Shown one piece after another: positions 32,077-40,897 of a stretch of 64,000 nt of DNA. Position numbers and translations under genes: made by a program. The DNA comes from an uncultured Oscillospiraceae bacterium. Lineage in GTDB: Bacteria > Bacillota > Clostridia > Oscillospirales > Oscillospiraceae. The notes below the pieces were generated by a model. That model was given only the letters and a program-made list of their open reading frames with translations. It was not told the DNA's origin and ran no database searches. The first letter of the stretch is position 1. Each line of letters opens with the position of its first letter. Location of the stretch: positions 1 through 64,000 of the forward strand of contig CALWWW010000002.1 in assembly GCA_944385365.1 (NCBI GenBank), given 5' to 3'.

Positions 32077-32806
32077 ATACGGTGAGTGTTGGCTTGATTT
32101 GCAGCAACTCCCGAACCACATGACCGGCAATCATCAATCCGGCTACAGAGGGGACCCAGGATACCGACGCGGGAATGCTGCGGCGGCCCGGCGGCGGCGT
32201 CTCCAGTTCCAACGGTTTAGCCGGTGATTCCTCGCTGAACAGCACCGTATGGTGTTCAATGCCGCGGTTGCGCAGCTCTTTGCGCATAACGCGGGCCAGG
32301 GGACAGCCGGTGGTCTTGGCAATGTCGGTGATGACAAAGCGCGATGGGTCCAGCTTATTGCCGGTCCCCATGGAACTGATACAGGGAATGCCCAGCTGCC
32401 GCGCCGTCTCGATCAAGCTCAGTTTGCAGGACACCAAATCAATGGCGTCTACAATATAGTCATAGTCGGCATTGTCGAAGAATCGTCCCTTGGTCTCGGC
32501 GTTGTACAGTTCAGGGATGGAAATCGCCTGACACTGGGGATTGATGTCCAAAGCACGGCGGGCCATGACGTCGGATTTATATTGGCCCAGGGTGGAGCGG
32601 AGCGCAATAAGCTGGCGATTGAGATTGGTCTCACCAACGGTATCATTATCCACAAAGGTGAGACGGCCGATTCCGGCCCGGACCAATGCCTCGGCACAGT
32701 AACTGCCCACGCCGCCAATGCCGAATACAATCACATGGCAGCCTTGCAGCCGTTCCAGGCCGTCAGGTCCCAGAATCATCGCTTCCCGCAAAAACGCTGG
32801 ATTCAT
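32075..32806 (-). CDS. tcdA: tRNA threonylcarbamoyladenosine dehydratase
   Basis: A 243-residue ThiF/E1-like enzyme that cyclises t6A to ct6A in tRNA, using ATP. It has the nucleotide motif VFGIGGVGSYCAEALVRAG, the NLNRQ motif and a later RLGD-less DIAKTTGCPLARVMRKEL segment typical of TcdA/YgdL. The start at 32806 follows GGAGGTT. Alternative: another ThiF-family adenylating enzyme, but no ubiquitin-like partner is nearby. Confidence 0.88.
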   Translation of the reverse strand: MNPAFLREAMILGPDGLERLQGCHVIVFGIGGVGSYCAEALVRAGIGRLTFVDNDTVGETNLNRQLIALRSTLGQYKSDVMARRALDINPQCQAISIPELYNAETKGRFFDNADYDYIVDAIDLVSCKLSLIETARQLGIPCISSMGTGNKLDPSRFVITDIAKTTGCPLARVMRKELRNRGIEHHTVLFSEESPAKPLELETPPPGRRSIPASVSWVPSVAGLMIAGHVVRELLQIKPTLTV

Positions 32807-32830
32807 AAAGAAAACCTCCGAAAAGTCAAG

Positions 32831-32862
32831 CAAGAGGCGGACAGGGGAGTCCGCCTCTTGTA
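32831..32862 (-). terminator. Hairpin after the PPIase gene
   Basis: CAAGAGGCGGA (32831-32841) pairs with TCCGCCTCTTG (32850-32860), directly downstream of the minus-strand PPIase stop. The T-tract is weak. Confidence 0.55.
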
Positions 32863-32873
32863 TAGGGATGCAA

Positions 32874-34358
32874 TCAGTCGGCGTCGGTAAAGAACATGCC
32901 GAAGCTGTTGGTCGTCACAGTCTGGGCCTCACCCTGCTCCACAATCCAGTTGCTGACATCAGTGGAACGCATGGCGCTTTCCGTGCGGTAGTCCATGGCG
33001 TTGCCGCCCTCGCCCACATAGTACATGACGTGGTAACCGTAGTCCGACTCCACGATGCCCGTATCGCCGGGCTTCCGGGACTCGTCAAAGCACCACTCCT
33101 CAAAGGGCTCCACCATGTCGCCGGGGCAGATGTTCTCAATGAGACCGCCGTCGGCGGCAGTGCTGTCGGCAGAATGCTCAACAGCCAGCGCAGCAAAAGC
33201 TTCCTCCGTCTGATCACCGGCCAGATACTCGTCCAGAATCTCCTGGGCGCGGATTTCAGCTTCCGCATCGGCCATGGTCTCGTCGTCGGACTCCATTGCC
33301 TCAATAAGAATATGGCGAACCGTACGGGTGTTGACGTCGAACTTCTCGGGGCCGCTGACGAACATGACCACCTGACAGGAACCGTCTTCATTCTCAACAG
33401 TCGTGGTATCGCCGTAAGCGCGGGACGTGTCCGTGAGCCAGTCCTTGATGTTTTCAGGCAGGCTGTTGGCGGTAGCCTTGGGGGTCAGTGTGGCATCGTC
33501 ATCCTCATAGGTGCTCTGCTGGTCCTCAGAAGCATTCTCCCGGGCCTGCTCAGCAAAAGCGGTCTCGTCGCCCTGAACGGCCTCCGCCATTTCCTTGGCC
33601 TGCTCCTCAGAAGCAGCGCTGTCTACCAGGGCATTGCCTTCCTCGTCAGTCTCGGTGCTGTCCACAGAGCAGGTGAAGGAACGGTAAGCATAGACGTCCA
33701 GTTCCTCTTTGTGCTCATCGTAGTAAGCGGCAATCTCGTCAGCCGTATAGGTCAGGCTGTCGGAATAGACGGACTGATAGGAAGTGGCCACCTGCAGCAG
33801 CTCGCGGTATTCACGGAAGTTATCGGTATCGCTGCCGGTACCATAGGCGCTGGCCAGATAGGCATTGGCGGAAACGCCCTGCGATGCAGCCTGAGAAGAA
33901 AGGCTGGCCATATACTCATCCACAGCGGCGGTGTCCTCGTCCGTCATGGTGTAGCCGGCCTCCTTGGCAGCGTCATAGACACCGTAGGTCTCCGCAATCA
34001 GGCTGTTGGTTTCCTGGTTGAGGAAATCGGCCCAGGTCTGTCCAGTGGTCGTGTCATACACCTGATCGGCCAGGGATTTGTTGGGGTCCGTCATATATCC
34101 GGCAAGGTTCTGCGTATATACATCTTTATAGAAGTAGTTATACATCACCGGCGACAGCTCATGGGAGCCGACCGTGGCGGCTGTGGTGTGATTTTGCAGC
34201 AGGCCGGAATTGAGAATGGCGAAGAAGATCGCCAAAATCACCAATACGGCTACGCCGATACCGCCTGCAATCCATGCGCCGCGGCTGCTGGAATCATTTT
34301 GAGAAGCGGCGGCGGGAGCTTGGTTCTGCCGGCGCTTTTTCTGCTGGGAAGCGCTCAT
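32874..34358 (-). CDS. Membrane-anchored PpiC/SurA-type peptidyl-prolyl isomerase
   Basis: A 494-residue foldase. A basic cytoplasmic N-terminus (QQKKRRQ) is followed by one membrane helix (about residues 29-52), an extracellular chaperone region and a PpiC rotamase domain near residues 330-450 (RTVRHILIEA ... EHSADSTAADGGLIENICPGDMV, split in two pieces; GYHVMYYVGEG). The outer region is highly acidic. It probably helps secreted proteins fold. The start at 34358 has GAGAGGA upstream; an ATG at 34379 is an alternative. Confidence 0.85.
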   Translation of the reverse strand: MSASQQKKRRQNQAPAAASQNDSSSRGAWIAGGIGVAVLVILAIFFAILNSGLLQNHTTAATVGSHELSPVMYNYFYKDVYTQNLAGYMTDPNKSLADQVYDTTTGQTWADFLNQETNSLIAETYGVYDAAKEAGYTMTDEDTAAVDEYMASLSSQAASQGVSANAYLASAYGTGSDTDNFREYRELLQVATSYQSVYSDSLTYTADEIAAYYDEHKEELDVYAYRSFTCSVDSTETDEEGNALVDSAASEEQAKEMAEAVQGDETAFAEQARENASEDQQSTYEDDDATLTPKATANSLPENIKDWLTDTSRAYGDTTTVENEDGSCQVVMFVSGPEKFDVNTRTVRHILIEAMESDDETMADAEAEIRAQEILDEYLAGDQTEEAFAALAVEHSADSTAADGGLIENICPGDMVEPFEEWCFDESRKPGDTGIVESDYGYHVMYYVGEGGNAMDYRTESAMRSTDVSNWIVEQGEAQTVTTNSFGMFFTDAD

Positions 34359-34513
34359 ACGTTTGATCAATCCTCTCATAATACTTACTGCTGCGGGATA
34401 TCGTCGGGGATTTCCGAAGCTCTCACAGCCATATAGCGGCACTTATTATAGGGCATTTCCCCGATGTATGCAAGTTTTTTCTGAAAATGTGAACGACTGC
34501 GGCAAAAAGTTTA

Positions 34514-34550
34514 CAAATAAAAAGAAACACCGCAATCGCTGCGGTGTTTC
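34514..34550 (-). terminator. Terminator of the 6S-like RNA
   Basis: On the minus strand GAAACACCGC pairs with GCGGTGTTTC, followed by TTTTTATTTG. It closes the transcript covering 34552-34778. Confidence 0.8.
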
Positions 34551-34551
34551 A

Positions 34552-34778
34552 CACAAGGTATTCCTCAAGAAGAATAAACCCCGCTTCAGCCGTGTGGATC
34601 CAGTTATAACCTGCACGTCTCGGCAGGTGGGTCGCCTCTTCTGTGCTTCACTGCTTCCAACTTCCATTGCCGGTCAAAGCCGGAACGGGAGGCCTGCAAT
34701 CCACGCAGAAAGTTTTCCAGCGTCCCTAGGAAAAAATGTGGGTTTAAAAGAATCCATCACGCACCAAGCAGGGAATAT
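34552..34778 (-). ncRNA. ssrS: Probable 6S RNA
   Basis: No protein-like frame fits this 230-base stretch, but the minus-strand RNA folds as a long irregular rod. CCCTGC near the 5' end pairs with GCGGGG near the 3' end; GGATTC pairs with GGATCC; GCAGG-CCTC pairs with GAGG and CCTGC; and ACCTGC/GCAGGT can form an alternative hairpin in the central bubble, as 6S RNA does. A strong terminator follows. 6S RNA binds sigma-A RNA polymerase. The identity rests on fold and size; a covariance-model search would settle it. Ends are approximate. Confidence 0.55.
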
Positions 34779-34786
34779 GGCGGTGG

Positions 34787-35071
34787 TTATTGGAGCTCGG
34801 TTTCCTCGTCGTCGTAAAGCAGGTCCATCATGGCGTTGTAGACCTCTTCCAACTCCTTTTCGTCCTCAATGGCCAGGAGCATTTCCTCGCCGTCCACTTC
34901 GGAGGACTTCAGAATGCTGACCTCCATATCGCCGGTGTCATCGGTGTCGGCAGGAATCAGCGCCAGATACTCCGCGTCCTTGTATTCAAACTGTGCCAGG
35001 ATCTCCAATTCATAGGAGCGGCCATCCTCGTCGGTAATGGTGATCAGGTTGTCACCGAACTGCTGATCCAT
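34787..35071 (-). CDS. DUF1292 protein (YrzB-like)
   Basis: A 94-residue acidic protein matching DUF1292: NLITITDEDGRSYELEILAQ, YLALIPADTDD, and the C-terminal EDEKELEEVYNAMMDLLYDD. These small proteins accompany ruvX and translation genes in Firmicutes; function unknown. GGAGG precedes the ATG. The probable 6S RNA begins just after its stop and could be processed from the same transcript or have its own start inside this gene. Confidence 0.85.
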   Translation of the reverse strand: MDQQFGDNLITITDEDGRSYELEILAQFEYKDAEYLALIPADTDDTGDMEVSILKSSEVDGEEMLLAIEDEKELEEVYNAMMDLLYDDEETELQ

Positions 35072-35156
35072 GGGGTTCCTCCGTACTTGTTCTTGATACC
35101 GTTATTTTAATCGGAGAGACGGAGAAAATCAAGAGGAAAATCACAATAGATTTTCT

Positions 35157-35432
35157 TTAAGAGCAAAAATCTTCCAAAGCCCGCGTCAGCGCGGCGCTGT
35201 CGGCCAGTTCCAGCCCCTGCCGCAGCAGCTGCTGATCCTGTTCAGAAAGTATTGCGGCAGGAACGGCAGACCGCAAATGCCAATCTCCCGTTCCATGGTC
35301 CCAGACAGCAATAAAACCGTCCGCGATGGTCATGGTATAGGCAGGGGCGGCAGCCCGAGCGGTAGGAGCCACGGAGCAGAGCAGCAGTGCCGAAACAGCC
35401 AGCCGCCGCAAAAAGCGGGTATGCAGCTTCAT
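35157..35432 (-). CDS. Small secreted protein, BofC C-terminal-domain-like
   Basis: A 91-residue protein with a signal peptide (KLHTRFLRRLAVSALLLCS, cleavage near APTARA-AAP). The mature part, YTMTIADGFIAVWDHG ... LSEQDQQLLRQGLELAD ... LEDFCS, resembles the C-terminal domain of BofC, the forespore regulator of sigma-K processing, which has the pattern 'IAVY...LP..D...L..GI...LEDF'. The BofC N-terminal domain is absent. The start at 35432 gives the clean signal peptide. Assignment to BofC is tentative. Confidence 0.5.
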   Translation of the reverse strand: MKLHTRFLRRLAVSALLLCSVAPTARAAAPAYTMTIADGFIAVWDHGTGDWHLRSAVPAAILSEQDQQLLRQGLELADSAALTRALEDFCS

Positions 35433-35515
35433 GTCGATCACCTCATGTTCAGTGTATCCCGCGCCGATGATTTCTATCACCGTAAAAATTTTGTAACACA
35501 AGAATTTGACAGATG

Positions 35516-35524
35516 TGATATAAT
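35516..35524 (+). promoter_or_regulatory. Extended -10 promoter of the PBP1A gene
   Basis: TGATATAAT at 35516-35524 is a perfect extended -10, about 100 bases before the start; the -35 region is weak. Confidence 0.5.
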
Positions 35525-35629
35525 AGGTCATACACTGGAATCGTATAGCTTTCTGCGAAAGAAATACGTCTGAAATGCAGGATATTTTTTCTGTTTATCC
35601 CATAAAAAGAGAACTTTGGAGGTGCTTTT

Positions 35630-38251
35630 ATGGCGTCCAATCCCGAGATGCACAAGCCTTCGGCCGTTCGCCGGATTTTTGGTGCCATCGGCAAATTCTT
35701 TGCCGTTCTAGGCAAAATTCTGGGCACACTGCTGCTGGTGGGTCTGCTGACAGGATTGATCTTCGGTTGTATTTTTGCAAAATACGTCCAGGAGGTTCTG
35801 ATTCCGCAGTCCGACGTCCCTCTGGAAAACTTCACGCTGGACCAGACCAGTGTCATCTATTACACTGACCCGGATACGGGGGAGGCTGTAGAACTGCAGC
35901 GGCTTTACGGCAAAGAAAACCGTACCTGGGTCACTTACGACAAGATTCCCAGAGATTTGGTCAATGCTGCCATTGCCATTGAAGACAAGCGGTTCGAAGA
36001 ACACCAGGGTGTGGACTGGCTGCGCACAGCCAGCGCCAGTGCCAATATGTTCCTTGGCGGCGACTCCACTTATGGTGCATCCACCATTACGCAGCAGCTG
36101 ATCAAAAACCTCACTGAGCGGGACGAGGTAACCGTCCGCAGAAAGCTGCTGGAAATCGTCAGCGCCCTGGAATTTGAAAAAGACCACTCCAAGCAGGAGA
36201 TCATGACCTGGTACCTCAATACCATCTATTTAGGCGAAGGCTGTTACGGCGTTCAAAGCGCTGCCCGTGTCTACTTCGGCAAGGATGTGTCGGAGCTGAC
36301 CACCGCCGAGTGTGCCAGCTTGATCGGCATCACCAAGAATCCGTCCTATTATGATCCCTATATCAACCCGGAAGCCAACCGGGAACGACAGCTGACGATT
36401 CTCTGGGAGATGTACGACCAGGGCTACATTCTGACAGAAGAAGCCTACCAAGCCGCCGTCAACCAGGAGATGGTGTTTACCAACGCCAGCGGCCAGGAGA
36501 CAGAAGGCTACGACGACAACAGCGATTATTACTCCTATTTTGTAGATCAGGTAATTCGTGATGTGACGGAAGACCTGTGCAAAACATACAACTACACGGA
36601 GGAAATTGCGGAGCAGGTAGTCCGTTCCGGCGGCCTGGCCATCTACTGCACCATGAACCCGGATGTCCAGTCGGTGGTGGACGAGGTCTATGAGAATCTG
36701 GAGAACATCCCCAAAACTGACAGTGCCCAGCAGCTGCAATCGGGCATCGCCATCATCGACAATAAAACCGGCGATCTGGTGGCTGTTTCCGGCGGCGTCG
36801 GTGAGAAAACAGGCAGCCTGACCTTCAACCGGGCCACTCAGGCCCTGCTGTCGCCGGGCTCCACCATCAAACCTCTGACCGTATACGGTCCGGCCTTTGA
36901 CAAGGGTATCATCACCCCGGCCACCGTATATGACGATACACCCTATTCCTTCGAGGGCGGCGCCTGGCCCAAGAATACCAACCGCAGCTATTCCGGCCTG
37001 ATGACCATTCGTTCCGCCATCAGCATGTCCACCAACACGGTGGCCGTCAAGGTTCTGGCAGACCTGACACCGGCCTACAGCTATCAGTTTGCCGTGGAGA
37101 AGTTGGGCATGGATACGCTGGTGGAGCAGGAGGTCATCGGCGGCAAGACGTATTCCGACGTCAATCTGGCGCCTCTGGCCATGGGCGGTCTGACCCACGG
37201 CGTCACCATTGAGGACATGGCGGCGGGATATGCCACCTACGCCAACGGCGGCGTATATCGAGAGCCCCGCACCTATACCAAAGTGACCAGAATGGTGGAA
37301 AACCGGGAGGAGACGGTGCTCAACAACACCCAGGATACGGTTACAGCCGTCAGCACCAAGGCGGCGTGGTATATGACCGATATGCTGCAATACGCTGTGG
37401 AGCACGGCACCGGTTCTCCGGCCAAGATTGAAAACATGGCGGTAGCCGGTAAAACCGGTACCACCACCAGCGACTTCGACCGTTGGTTCTGTGGCTATAC
37501 ACCTTATTACTCCGCCGCCGTCTGGTGCGGCTACGATGTGCCGGAGGAAGTCAATCTAACGGAGTCCTCCACCAACCCTGCCGCATATCTCTGGCAGAAG
37601 GTCATGGCTCAGATTCATGCGGGGCTGCCGTCGGCAACCTTCCAGCAGCCCACAGATGTGGTGGAGGTATGGTACTGCCGGGACAGCGGCCTGCTGGCCA
37701 CCGACGCCTGCAAGAGCGATCCCCGCGGTTCCCGCGTTGTCAAAGGTTCCCTGGCCATGGATGACGCGCCGACAGAATACTGTGACGTGCACACCTATGT
37801 GGAGCTGTGCGACGAGACGAACCAGGTGGCCAATGAATTCTGTAGTCAGGTAGAGGGCAACGGTACCCATACAGTGGCGCTGCTGAACCTGAACCGCAGT
37901 TTCCCCATTTCCGGCATCACGGTGGCCGACCAGCAATACGCCATTTACAGTGGTTCGATTCCCAGCGGCTATTATCCGGCGCTCAGCCCGTCTGGGGCCA
38001 GCATGGGCCAGACGTGTACGGTGCATACAGAAGAGAGTCTGCCGCCGGAAGAACCGGATGTACCGGAGGACCCGACAAATCCGACGGATCCCACAGACCC
38101 CAACCAGCCGGTAGACCCCAACGCCCCTGTGGATCCCAACCAGCCCATCGATCAGAACCCGGAAACGCCCGATGGGGAAGACGGCACAACGGAACCGCCG
38201 TATCACGGCTGGGAGGACCCGGCCAACGGCGGCGTGGTCCCCGACGATTGA
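35630..38251 (+). CDS. Class A penicillin-binding protein 1A
   Basis: An 873-residue bifunctional peptidoglycan synthase: one N-terminal membrane helix (residues 23-48), a GT51 glycosyltransferase domain (catalytic Glu in IAIEDKRFEEHQGVDW; STITQQLIKNL) and a transpeptidase domain with SPGSTIKP (nucleophile Ser), SMSTN and KTGTT. A Pro/Asp-rich tail (from about residue 800, repeating DPxxP units) is extracellular and probably disordered. The start has GGAGGTG upstream. It polymerises and cross-links cell-wall glycan. Confidence 0.93.
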   Translation: MASNPEMHKPSAVRRIFGAIGKFFAVLGKILGTLLLVGLLTGLIFGCIFAKYVQEVLIPQSDVPLENFTLDQTSVIYYTDPDTGEAVELQRLYGKENRTWVTYDKIPRDLVNAAIAIEDKRFEEHQGVDWLRTASASANMFLGGDSTYGASTITQQLIKNLTERDEVTVRRKLLEIVSALEFEKDHSKQEIMTWYLNTIYLGEGCYGVQSAARVYFGKDVSELTTAECASLIGITKNPSYYDPYINPEANRERQLTILWEMYDQGYILTEEAYQAAVNQEMVFTNASGQETEGYDDNSDYYSYFVDQVIRDVTEDLCKTYNYTEEIAEQVVRSGGLAIYCTMNPDVQSVVDEVYENLENIPKTDSAQQLQSGIAIIDNKTGDLVAVSGGVGEKTGSLTFNRATQALLSPGSTIKPLTVYGPAFDKGIITPATVYDDTPYSFEGGAWPKNTNRSYSGLMTIRSAISMSTNTVAVKVLADLTPAYSYQFAVEKLGMDTLVEQEVIGGKTYSDVNLAPLAMGGLTHGVTIEDMAAGYATYANGGVYREPRTYTKVTRMVENREETVLNNTQDTVTAVSTKAAWYMTDMLQYAVEHGTGSPAKIENMAVAGKTGTTTSDFDRWFCGYTPYYSAAVWCGYDVPEEVNLTESSTNPAAYLWQKVMAQIHAGLPSATFQQPTDVVEVWYCRDSGLLATDACKSDPRGSRVVKGSLAMDDAPTEYCDVHTYVELCDETNQVANEFCSQVEGNGTHTVALLNLNRSFPISGITVADQQYAIYSGSIPSGYYPALSPSGASMGQTCTVHTEESLPPEEPDVPEDPTNPTDPTDPNQPVDPNAPVDPNQPIDQNPETPDGEDGTTEPPYHGWEDPANGGVVPDD

Positions 38252-38281
38252 TGATACTATAGACAGAGTGAGGAATTATCC

Positions 38282-39145
38282 ATGTGGAGAGCGGAAAACT
38301 GGAAAGATTACGAGGTCATTGACACCTCGGACGGCGAAAAGCTGGAGCGCTGGGGAAACTATACCCTGGTGCGCCCCGATCCCCAAGTCATCTGGAACAC
38401 GCCCAAGAAAAATCCTTTGTGGAAACACTACGACGCCCGGTATGCCAGAAGCAACAGCGGCGGCGGCAAATGGAATGCCAACCGTCTGCCGGAGCGCTGG
38501 CAGGTGCGGTACGGGACATTGACATTCAACGTCAAGCCCATGAACTTCAAGCATACCGGCGTCTTCCCGGAGCAGGCGGCCAACTGGGATTTCATCCAGG
38601 AACAGATCGGTAAAGCCGGCCGGCCCCTCAATGTGCTGAACCTGTTTGCCTATACCGGCGGCGCCACCCTGGCCGCCGCCGCCGCCGGAGCCTCGGTTTG
38701 TCACGTGGATGCCGCCAAGGGCATGGTGGCCTGGGCCAAGGAAAACGCCAAGTCTTCGGGGCTGGAGAGCGCTCCCATCCGATGGATTGTGGATGATTGC
38801 GCCAAATTTGTAGAGCGGGAAATCCGCCGTGGCCGCCGATATGACGCCATCATTATGGACCCGCCTTCCTACGGCCGCGGCCCCTCCGGAGAAATCTGGA
38901 AGCTGGAAAAGGACCTCTATCCGTTCTTGCAGCTGGTAGCCGGTGTGCTGTCCGACGACCCGGCCTTCTTCATCATCAATTCCTATACAACCGGTCTGGC
39001 CCCGTCGGTCCTGGGGTATCTGCTGGACACCATCGTGTCATCCAAATACGGCGGCCATACGGAGTGTGACGAGCTGGGCCTGCCCGTCACCGACACAGGG
39101 TTGACACTGCCCTGCGGCGCCACAGGCCGGTGGACCAAAGATTGA
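38282..39145 (+). CDS. Class I SAM-dependent methyltransferase (RlmI/RlmK-like)
   Basis: A 287-residue methyltransferase. The SAM site is NLFAYTGGATLAAAAAGASV, and the catalytic NPPY-type motif is DPPSYGRGPSGEIWKLEKD, as in 23S rRNA cytosine-C5 or guanine methyltransferases of the RlmI family. It lacks the N-terminal PUA domain of RlmI. Target is presumed to be rRNA. It lies 30 bases after the PBP1A gene and its end is 20 bases ahead of ecfA1. Confidence 0.8.
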   Translation: MWRAENWKDYEVIDTSDGEKLERWGNYTLVRPDPQVIWNTPKKNPLWKHYDARYARSNSGGGKWNANRLPERWQVRYGTLTFNVKPMNFKHTGVFPEQAANWDFIQEQIGKAGRPLNVLNLFAYTGGATLAAAAAGASVCHVDAAKGMVAWAKENAKSSGLESAPIRWIVDDCAKFVEREIRRGRRYDAIIMDPPSYGRGPSGEIWKLEKDLYPFLQLVAGVLSDDPAFFIINSYTTGLAPSVLGYLLDTIVSSKYGGHTECDELGLPVTDTGLTLPCGATGRWTKD

Positions 39146-39165
39146 AAGAAAAGAGAACGAAGCCT

Positions 39166-40035
39166 ATGGAACAAGCAATCCGCGTGGACAACCTGACATA
39201 CCGCTACCCGAAACAGGAAGACGCCCGGGAGACAGAGGTCTTTTCGGGCCTGGATTTGAACATTGAGCAGGGCAGTTTTGTGGCCATTCTGGGCCACAAC
39301 GGCTGCGGTAAATCCACCCTGGCCAAGCATTTCAACGCCATTTTGCTGCCCAGCGGCGGCAAGGTGTGGGTCTACGGCAAGGACACCACGGTGGGGGAAG
39401 AGCTCATCGCCATCCGGCGGGCTGTGGGCATGGTATTTCAGAATCCCGACAACCAGATTGTCTCCAACGTGGTGGAAGAGGATGTAGCCTTTGCACCAGA
39501 GAATCTGGGCGTGGAACCGGAAGAAATCCGGCGTCGGGTGGACGAGGCATTGCGCATGGTGGGCATGTACGAGTTCCGGGAACATGCGCCTCATCTGTTG
39601 TCCGGCGGCCAGAAACAGCGGGTAGCCATTGCCGGTGTCATCGCCATGCTACCCAAATGCATTGTGCTGGACGAGCCCACAGCCATGCTGGACCCCCAGG
39701 GACGGCGGGAGGTATTAGAAACGGTACACCGTCTCAACCGGGAACGGGGCATTACCGTGATTTTGATTACCCACCACATGCGGGAAGCTGTGGACGCTGA
39801 CCGGGTCATTGTTATGAGCGGCGGCAAAATTCTGGCCGATGGTACGCCCCGGCAGGTCTTTTCCCAGGTGGAGCTGCTCCAGTCGGCCCAGCTGACGGTG
39901 CCAGAAACAACCCAACTGCTGTACGCCCTGCGGCAGCAGGGCGTGGATGTGCCGCTGGATGCCCTGTCGGTGGAGGAATGCGTACAGGCCATTTACCGGG
40001 CCTTTGGAGCCGGTACGGCATCGAAGGAGAAGTGA
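39166..40035 (+). CDS. ecfA1: Energy-coupling factor transporter ATPase A1
   Basis: A 289-residue ATPase powering ECF vitamin/metal uptake. Walker A GHNGCGKST, Q-loop PDNQIVSN, signature LSGGQKQR and Walker B CIVLDEPT are all intact. The start at 39166 gives the usual MEQAIRVDNLTYRY N-terminus. First gene of ecfA1-ecfA2-ecfT, with four bases to ecfA2. No substrate-binding S component is adjacent, so this is the shared module of a group II ECF system. Confidence 0.95.
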   Translation: MEQAIRVDNLTYRYPKQEDARETEVFSGLDLNIEQGSFVAILGHNGCGKSTLAKHFNAILLPSGGKVWVYGKDTTVGEELIAIRRAVGMVFQNPDNQIVSNVVEEDVAFAPENLGVEPEEIRRRVDEALRMVGMYEFREHAPHLLSGGQKQRVAIAGVIAMLPKCIVLDEPTAMLDPQGRREVLETVHRLNRERGITVILITHHMREAVDADRVIVMSGGKILADGTPRQVFSQVELLQSAQLTVPETTQLLYALRQQGVDVPLDALSVEECVQAIYRAFGAGTASKEK

Positions 40036-40038
40036 AAC

Positions 40039-40896
40039 GTGGAGCCCATCATTGAAACAAAACAGCTGTGCCATGCCTACGGTGTGGGCACGCCCTTTGA
40101 ACGACACGCCCTGCAATCGGTGGATTTTTACGCCAATCCAGGGGAATTTATCGGTCTGATCGGCCATACGGGCTCCGGCAAGTCTACCTTCATCCAACAT
40201 CTGAACGGTCTGCTACGGCCCTCCGGCGGACAGGTTTTGTTCCGCGGCGAGGATATCTGGAAGGACAAGCAGTTCACCCATCAGATTCGCTTTAAAGTGG
40301 GACTGGTGTTTCAGTATCCGGAATACCAGCTTTTTGAGGAGACGGTATTTGCCGATATTGCCTTTGGTCCCAAGAATATGGGCCTGGGGGAGGAGGAAGT
40401 GCGCCGCCGGGTTTTGCGGGCTGCTGGATTTGTCGGCCTGGAGGAGTCCGATCTGGAGCGCTCTCCCTTTGACCTGTCCGGTGGCCAGAAGCGCCGGGTG
40501 GCCATTGCCGGTGTCATTGCTATAGAGCCGGATGTATTGATTCTGGACGAGCCCACGGCGGGTCTGGACCCCAATGCAAGAGAAATCGTTTTGCAGAATA
40601 TTCGCGATTATCAGCGGGCGCAAAATGCTACAATTCTCATGGTCAGCCATTCCATGGAAGAGGTGGCCGCCAATGTGGACCGGCTGTACGTAATGAACCA
40701 CGGCACCGTGGCCATGACCGGAGCCCCCCGGGAGGTCTTTACCCATGCGCAGGAACTGACGGAGATGGGTCTGGATGTGCCGGTGGTGACCACCATTTTT
40801 CACCGTCTGCGGGAACTGGGTCTCGATGTGGACCCCAGCGTGTATACGGTGGAGCAGGCTGTGGCAGCCCTTGGGGCTTTGAGGGGAGGGGCATAA
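40039..40896 (+). CDS. ecfA2: Energy-coupling factor transporter ATPase A2
   Basis: A 285-residue partner ATPase. Walker A GHTGSGKST, Q-loop EYQLFEETV, signature LSGGQKRR and Walker B VLILDEPT are intact. The start is GTG at 40039. It forms a heterodimer with EcfA1 beneath EcfT. One base separates its stop from ecfT. Confidence 0.95.
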   Translation: MEPIIETKQLCHAYGVGTPFERHALQSVDFYANPGEFIGLIGHTGSGKSTFIQHLNGLLRPSGGQVLFRGEDIWKDKQFTHQIRFKVGLVFQYPEYQLFEETVFADIAFGPKNMGLGEEEVRRRVLRAAGFVGLEESDLERSPFDLSGGQKRRVAIAGVIAIEPDVLILDEPTAGLDPNAREIVLQNIRDYQRAQNATILMVSHSMEEVAANVDRLYVMNHGTVAMTGAPREVFTHAQELTEMGLDVPVVTTIFHRLRELGLDVDPSVYTVEQAVAALGALRGGA

Positions 40897-40897
40897 G

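Noticed and set aside
32718..34436. A 572-codon plus-strand open frame
   Set aside because: It mirrors the minus-strand PPIase gene, has no ribosome site, and its sequence is low in recognisable motifs; a shadow caused by acidic codon use on the other strand.
34446..34667. A 73-aa minus-strand protein
   Set aside because: It spans the terminator and the structured 6S-like RNA region and has no ribosome site.
36230..37405. A 391-codon minus-strand open frame
   Set aside because: Antisense to the transpeptidase domain of the PBP1A gene, with no initiation signals.
38040..38250. Proline/aspartate repeats as a DNA repeat or CRISPR-like array
   Set aside because: They encode the degenerate low-complexity tail of PBP1A; unit length and sequence vary and there are no spacers.
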